Positions 18,041-22,000 of a stretch of 22,000 nt of DNA are shown here, piece after piece. Source of the DNA: Larix sibirica (lineage: Eukaryota; Streptophyta; Pinopsida; Pinales; Pinaceae). The notes beneath the pieces were generated by a model. That model saw only the letters and a list, made by a program, of their open reading frames with translations, was not told where the DNA came from and did not search any database. The translations under genes were made by a program, and so were the position numbers. The stretch lies in NCBI GenBank assembly GCA_004151065.3, contig NWUY0300012463.1, forward strand, positions 22,191 to 44,190, given 5' to 3'. Numbering within the stretch: position 1 is the stretch's first letter; each line of letters starts with the position of its first letter.

Positions 18041-18480
18041 TATGAAGTAATGTATGACCAAAATCCCTTATCACTGATTTCCTATTTGTCAAACACCTCC
18101 AAGGTTCAGGTCGTGGAAAACGCACTTCACACCATAGAAACTATTCTCCACACCCTTAAGGACAATTTGGTTACGACTCAAAACATAATGAAACAAAAAG
18201 AAGATCAACATTGCTCTGGGTATTCCTTTGAAGCAATGGATCAGGTGTTTTTTTTACTCCAAGCTTATAAAAAAACATCCCTCAAGACTCGACTTCACCA
18301 GAAACTCACTCTGAAATTTTATGGACCTTACATGATCCTCAAACGCATTAGATAGGTGTCATACAAGCTCAATTTGCTAAATTCACCTAGTATTTCACAT
18401 CTGTTTCCTGAAAAAAGTGGTGGGCTATAATTTTAAAGTGCAAACCATATTACCTAAATTGGATGAGGAAGGCTCCATTT
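18032..18480 (+). pseudogene. Integrase C-terminus of C with GPY/F motif
   Basis: Open frame 18032-18355 begins MTPYEVMYDQNP, the standard end of the integrase core, and contains FEAMDQVFFLLQAYKKTSLK and then LTLKFYGPYMILKRI, where FYGPY at 18317-18331 is the GPY/F motif. After a TAG at 18353-18355 the text moves to VSYKLNLLNS and ISHLFPEKSG, equivalents of the A-Y-x-L-x-LP and HPVFHVS segments. ILPKLDEEGSIWI follows near 18448-18486 and leads to the chromodomain. Confidence 0.75.
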
Positions 18481-18494
18481 GGATCTAGTTGGTA

Positions 18495-18640
18495 GCAGCC
18501 TTGAATTCTAGGGAACGTCAATTTCACATGCGTACAATCAAATAATTTTTGATACAGTGGAAAGATATGACACCATATGATGTCACATGGGACCCAGCAG
18601 GGATTTTGCAACAATTTCCACACCTTTAGCCTTGAGGACA
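18495..18640 (+). pseudogene. Chromodomain of element C
   Basis: The text NSRERQFHMRTIK (18505-18543), stop, FLIQWKDMTPYDVTWDPAGI (18547-18606) and LQQFPHL (18607-18627) matches the plant chromovirus chromodomain, with the conserved tryptophans of QWK and TWD kept. In the family it sits at the very end of pol and directs integration to heterochromatin through methylated histone H3; here it is interrupted by one TAA at 18544-18546. It is better preserved than the copy in element B. Confidence 0.8.
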
Positions 18641-18648
18641 ATGTTTCT

Positions 18649-18660
18649 TTTGAAGGGGNG
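18649..18660 (+). other. Polypurine tract of element C
   Basis: TTTGAAGGGGNG, immediately after the CTTGAGGACAATGTTTCTT phrase that also precedes the PPT of B. One base is ambiguous. It marks the end of the internal region. Confidence 0.65.
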
Positions 18661-20100
18661 TGGTCCACTAAAAGACAAAACTGGCCTATTTTACCTAGTC
18701 AAAACTCAGGAAATTAATCATAAATGATTAATTAATTTATCCTAAGTCTAAAATGGTATAGGTGGGTTTTTTAATACTCTCACACAAAAGTATCTTGATT
18801 TTATGACTACCACCTAGTAGAGAACCTATAAGGATTATTTCAATATTCAAATTTAGTTTCAGATCTTCAGGCATGAAAATTGCAATCCATATTTGAAGGG
18901 TTAGAGAGAATCACAAATATCCAAGAGCCCGATGAGCATTTTTAGGCATTCAAATCATAGGTGGAAGGGGATTTCCAACATTACAGATTTCAATTAATTT
19001 ATTGAAATCTCAGTCATCACAACAAAATTGCAATTCTAGAAAAGGTCAAAGTTTGTTGCTTGTGGGACTAACATGTGTCCTCCTAGATACAATACAAGAA
19101 CAAAACATGCTAACATTTGTAGTATTGACTTAAAGAATCTAGATAAGGTTGAAATGTGGATCGAATAATTTTTTTAATCATAGTGGTCGCATTTAATTTT
19201 GTAATTATATCTTGTTATATTAGATCCATGAATTTTGGATCTAGAAACTCTTCTAGGAATTAGATTTGGTTATAAAATGTAAAAAGAAATATGCTCGTGG
19301 GGGTTCCATCCATGAGGTTGAGAGTGTTGTGAAAGGGTCGAGAGAAACATTCTAGAAAGTCAGAGACATACACTCTATAATTATTTTTGGAGACTTGCAT
19401 ATGAAAATGAGATCTTATCTCTTATAAATCAATTTTTAGCTATCTTTGAGCTTGAATGTTCTGCAGTGGTATTTAAACTATCATTGATATGAATTACTTC
19501 ATGTTGATCTTTTCTATATATGAAATGTCATATTGTGGTTGAATATTTAGGAAGCCTGTCTTTATAATGTGTTTTTAAATATGGTGTTTTGAATGATGTA
19601 TGCAACTGAACAATTTGTTTCTCATGCTATCATTAAGCTTTGAACATGAGCCATCATTGATGCTTCTTACTTCAATTTGGTCATCCATTGCTTATTGCAG
19701 ATCTTGATGTTTTCAGCTATCTCACATTTTTTATCTGTAAACAGTCCCTTGACCCCTTTACACCAACCATCCCAGCCATGTAATATAAACTAATTATTTT
19801 TCCATGAGCACTAAGATTTTCTAGCCATTCTCTTGTTGCAGTCGAAGAGAATCTGTTAGCACTAACGGGGATGATAATTGTATCCCTAAGTAGAATAGAG
19901 GTCGTAGTGCCAAGGAACTAGCAGCAAGGACAACACTAACCAATCTAGAATAAATGATCATCCTAATTCAGGCATTTTAGGTAATCCCATCGATATCTAT
20001 TCTACAATACAAATACAACTAAGGTAACCAAACAAGAAAATACACTATCAAACTCGAGGAAATTGTCCTATAGTGTAGGAATTAACGCTTGATTCATTGA
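18661..20100. other. Candidate 3' LTR of unknown length, then AT-rich DNA
   Basis: By position after the PPT, TGGTCCAC at 18661 should start a 3' LTR, but it has no visible likeness to 12763-13226 and no second copy in the window. TATA-like TATAAAATG lies near 19272. Small palindromes occur at 18714-18731 (TTAATCAT arms) and 19221-19243 (TAGATCCA arms, 7-nt loop). No coding text was recognised. The end of any LTR here cannot be set. Confidence 0.35.
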
Positions 20101-20109
20101 AGTAGAGAG

Positions 20110-20960
20110 GAGGAGGAAGCTAGTGCTAATTATTGGTTGCAATGAATTATGGATGAAAGAAGATATTTAAAAGTCAACAATCATCTCTATCTATCACAAG
20201 AACACCTTAGTGCCCAAAATTTGAAACATGACATATTGATTTTGAGTACGATAAAAAAAAAACTGAAGTCTATGAGGGTTACGTCCCTGAAAACCATAAC
20301 TGAGAAGCTTAGATATGAGGTAAGAACCATAGAGATATGTTTTGAACACAACCATTCCCATGAATATCATTCAATTAAATGGGATTTCATTTGAGTCAAT
20401 GAAAGATAAAATGCAGGACCATATACTTTAGAATATGAGAGTACTTTAGAAAGTTGAATAATTAAAGTCAATAACATGGCACACGACATTGATCTGGCCT
20501 AGCACATTCCAGGTAGATCCACTCAAATTATTTCATCTACCCAGGAAACTCAAATTTTGAACATATATAGTTCTGATGCAAAGCAGTCTAGCATGCCAAT
20601 GAAGGTCCATGTTCCACGATCTTTTCAATTAAAAACTGTGTAAGTGGAACTAGCGAAGGAATATTGTAAAGACTGCTCGTAGGATCTTTGCATATGCTCT
20701 TATAAACTCGAAGGATTTTTGGATGCCAAAGGGAATTGAATTTTTTGGAGCGTCAAAACGTGGGATCTAGAGACTGCATTAAAAACAAAACAATACGATA
20801 TGGCTAGAACACATAGCAAAAGTCATAACAAGTAGAGAGACCATGATTTGTTTATCCAACGAAAAAAAAATATAGCCCAAGGCGTCATCCCTCGGAGGAG
20901 GCATATGACCAATCTATGGGTCAACGTGGGTTGTTTCCTCCATTTGAGTTGTTGATCCAC
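20110..20960 (+). pseudogene. Long decayed reading frame of unknown identity
   Basis: A single plus-strand frame stays coding-like for about 280 codons with scattered stops. It opens as SREEEEASANYWLQ, stop, then the open part 20149-20394 (MDERRYLKVNNHLYLSQEHL onward), and after several stops runs HIPGRSTQIISSTQETQILN, MPMKVHVPRSFQLKTV, stop, VELAKEYCKDCS, stop, DLCICSYKLEGFLDAKGN, stop, IFWSVKTWDLETALKTKQYD. The CxxC and CxC cysteines near 20665-20695 could be a metal-binding cluster, but I recognise no family. It may be a host pseudogene exon or a transposon protein. The frame is not interrupted by length changes that I can see, only by stops. Confidence 0.3.
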
Positions 20961-21245
20961 CAATGAAATCTAGTCTTCGAGCTGAGGCAAGTGACAAACA
21001 CACACCTACCCACTTAAGAAAAATATTTGCGAATATTGCGATAGATAATAGTTCTTTTAATATGGTTTTCCTTTGTGTGGGCACCAGAAGACGTCTCGGT
21101 ACTAGCAGAGGTTGGGGGAAGTATTTCACTTATGCACCTGCCCACATGTGACCAAAGATGACAATGTTTCCAACCTGAGCAGCTCTACAAATTAGAACTC
21201 AACAATCCTGGGCCTTCTTGGTGGTCGTAGGCCATTCCGACCGCC
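20961..21245. other. Unassigned sequence before the minisatellite
   Basis: Short frames are open on both strands (20963-21151 plus, 21129-20914 minus), neither with a recognisable family. Nothing further can be supported. Confidence 0.35.
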
Positions 21246-21516
21246 ATCCAACAAACCTGCACACCCAAAATTGTGGCCGTGGTTTTCCATGGACTAAAAA
21301 TAACCCAAGGTCGACATCCAACAAACCTGCACACCCGAACTTGTGGCCATGGTTGTCCATGACCTGAAAATAATCCAAGGTCGCTATCCAACAAACCTGC
21401 ATACCTGAACATGTGGCCGTGGCTGTCCATGGCCTACAAATAATCCAAGGCCGCCATCCAACAAACCTGCACACTTGAACTTGTTTCCATGGCTATCCAT
21501 GGCCTGCAAATAATTT
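21246..21516. repeat. 70-bp minisatellite, four copies
   Basis: ATCCAACAAACCTGCA starts units at 21246, 21316, 21386 and 21456, an exact 70-bp period with the fourth unit ending at about 21516. Each unit holds a hairpin of the form GGCCRTGG, four-base loop, CCATGGCC (best in 21386-21455), and ends AAATAAxCCAAGG. Copies differ by scattered substitutions, none by length. Two overlapping minus-strand frames (21474-21199 and 21430-21185) are open only because of the repeat. Confidence 0.9.
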
Positions 21517-22000
21517 AATGCGCCTTGAAAGTCATCATACAAGGAGCACACAAAGAGACCGAACGAGCTAACAAAACCCTAAACAATTAAGAAATGAGAA
21601 CAAAGAAATATATATTTAGCACAAGAGGAAAGAAAAACAACAAACTAATGCAAACCTTAGATAGAGGGAGGGGCACTAAAAATAAGCGAACCAAGTGAAT
21701 CTGACCAAGGAGGGCCAAGCCACGTACCAATGGAGCCATGCTCGAGTTGCAGAGCTCCGCGTCCAAAATTTCGATGAAATAAATGACTAAGAGGGTTTAA
21801 CCCCTTTTTGTTTATTTTATATTTTGCATGCCATAATGGGATGATTGGTAAAGGCTTCGTGGTTTAGTCTCATGGATTTAGGGATTGTGTAAAATTTTTG
21901 GAAGGTAAAGGTTTTGAATAATCATTTTAATTATTTAAATTTGTTATTAGGTTGTAGTTTTAACTCTTTAGGATTTAATATATATTTTAAATTAAATTAG
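21517..22000. other. Right edge: GC-richer patch then AT-rich tail, no supported gene
   Basis: A patch near 21660-21780 is less AT-rich than its surroundings. On the minus strand it contains an ATG (21739-21737) followed after 9 bases by a splice-donor-like GTACGT (21727-21722); a TTATTTGCAG acceptor-like site lies at the edge of the minisatellite (AG at 21505-21504). This might be the remains of a host first exon and intron, but no protein similarity supports it. From 21800 on the sequence is plain AT-rich DNA. Confidence 0.2.

Larger units (their letters stand above)
12763..18660 (+). mobile_element. Chromovirus-type Ty3/gypsy retrotransposon (element C), 3' LTR not matched
   Basis: 5' LTR (12763 to about 13226), PBS (13231-13242), leader, gag, protease, RT, RNase H, integrase, chromodomain and a PPT ending near 18660, in chromoviral order. 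The protein text is close to element B throughout, and C is better kept, with longer open stretches per frame. It inserted into the unidentified minus-strand frame ending at 12762. The sequence after the PPT starts TGGTCCAC and shows no similarity that I can see to the 5' LTR, so no LTR pair or target duplication can be given. Internal coordinates are reliable; the right end is open. Confidence 0.85.

Noticed and set aside
19764-19768. CAACC as right-hand target duplication of element C
   Set aside because: It matches the five bases before 12763, but the pentamer occurs several times downstream and no LTR end precedes it convincingly.
21185-21474. Two overlapping minus-strand frames of 81 and 91 codons
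   Set aside because: They lie on the 70-bp minisatellite, whose period is not a multiple of three, so repeat text passes through several frames; no family similarity.
21246-21516. CRISPR-like regular array
   Set aside because: Units are contiguous 70-bp tandem copies with no unique spacers, in a plant-type sequence.

Overview
This window looks like intergenic DNA from a large, repeat-rich seed-plant nuclear genome. It is AT-rich, every recognisable protein is from a retrotransposon, all are heavily decayed, and no intact host gene is visible. The plant assignment rests on chromodomain Ty3/gypsy elements with initiator-tRNA-Met-type primer sites and on an L1-type LINE ending in an RNase H domain. 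The strong decay of paired LTRs (roughly one mismatch in five by eye) would fit a gymnosperm-like genome that keeps old insertions, but that is inference. Two ambiguous bases (N) lie at about 259 and 18659.

Layout from left to right. Positions 1-1325 hold a broken Ty3/gypsy pol fragment (element A: linker plus reverse transcriptase). Positions 1334 to about 3976 hold a 5'-truncated L1-type LINE (end of RT, zf-RVT knuckle, C-terminal RNase H). Positions 3982-10051 hold a complete but dead chromovirus (element B) with both LTRs, PBS, PPT and a perfect 5-bp target duplication (TTTTG); it sits at or beside the 3' end of the LINE. Positions 10276-11388, on the minus strand, hold a miniature LTR element of 1.1 kb (TRIM-like): two LTRs of the element B family around only 258 bp, with its own PBS and PPT. 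Positions 11389-12762 are AT-rich sequence with a 42-bp tandem repeat and a decayed minus-strand reading frame of unknown identity. From 12763 a second chromovirus (element C) carries LTR, PBS, leader, gag, protease, RT, RNase H, integrase and chromodomain to a PPT near 18660; the sequence after that PPT does not resemble its 5' LTR. From 18661 to the end there is AT-rich sequence, a long decayed frame of unknown identity (about 20110-20960), a 70-bp four-copy minisatellite (21246-21516), and slightly GC-richer DNA.

In elements B and C the usual chromoviral order is kept: LTR, PBS, leader of about 1 kb, gag with zinc knuckle, aspartic protease, RT, RNase H, integrase with GPY/F motif, chromodomain, PPT, LTR. 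Neither can be active: frames are shifted and stopped many times and several catalytic residues are lost. Points most worth a second look are the miniature element with its likely autonomous relative next door, heat-shock-element-like GAAnnTTC motifs just upstream of the TATA box in the LTRs of this family, the conserved leader block open on both strands in B and C, the mismatched ends of element C, and the two unrecognised decayed reading frames.
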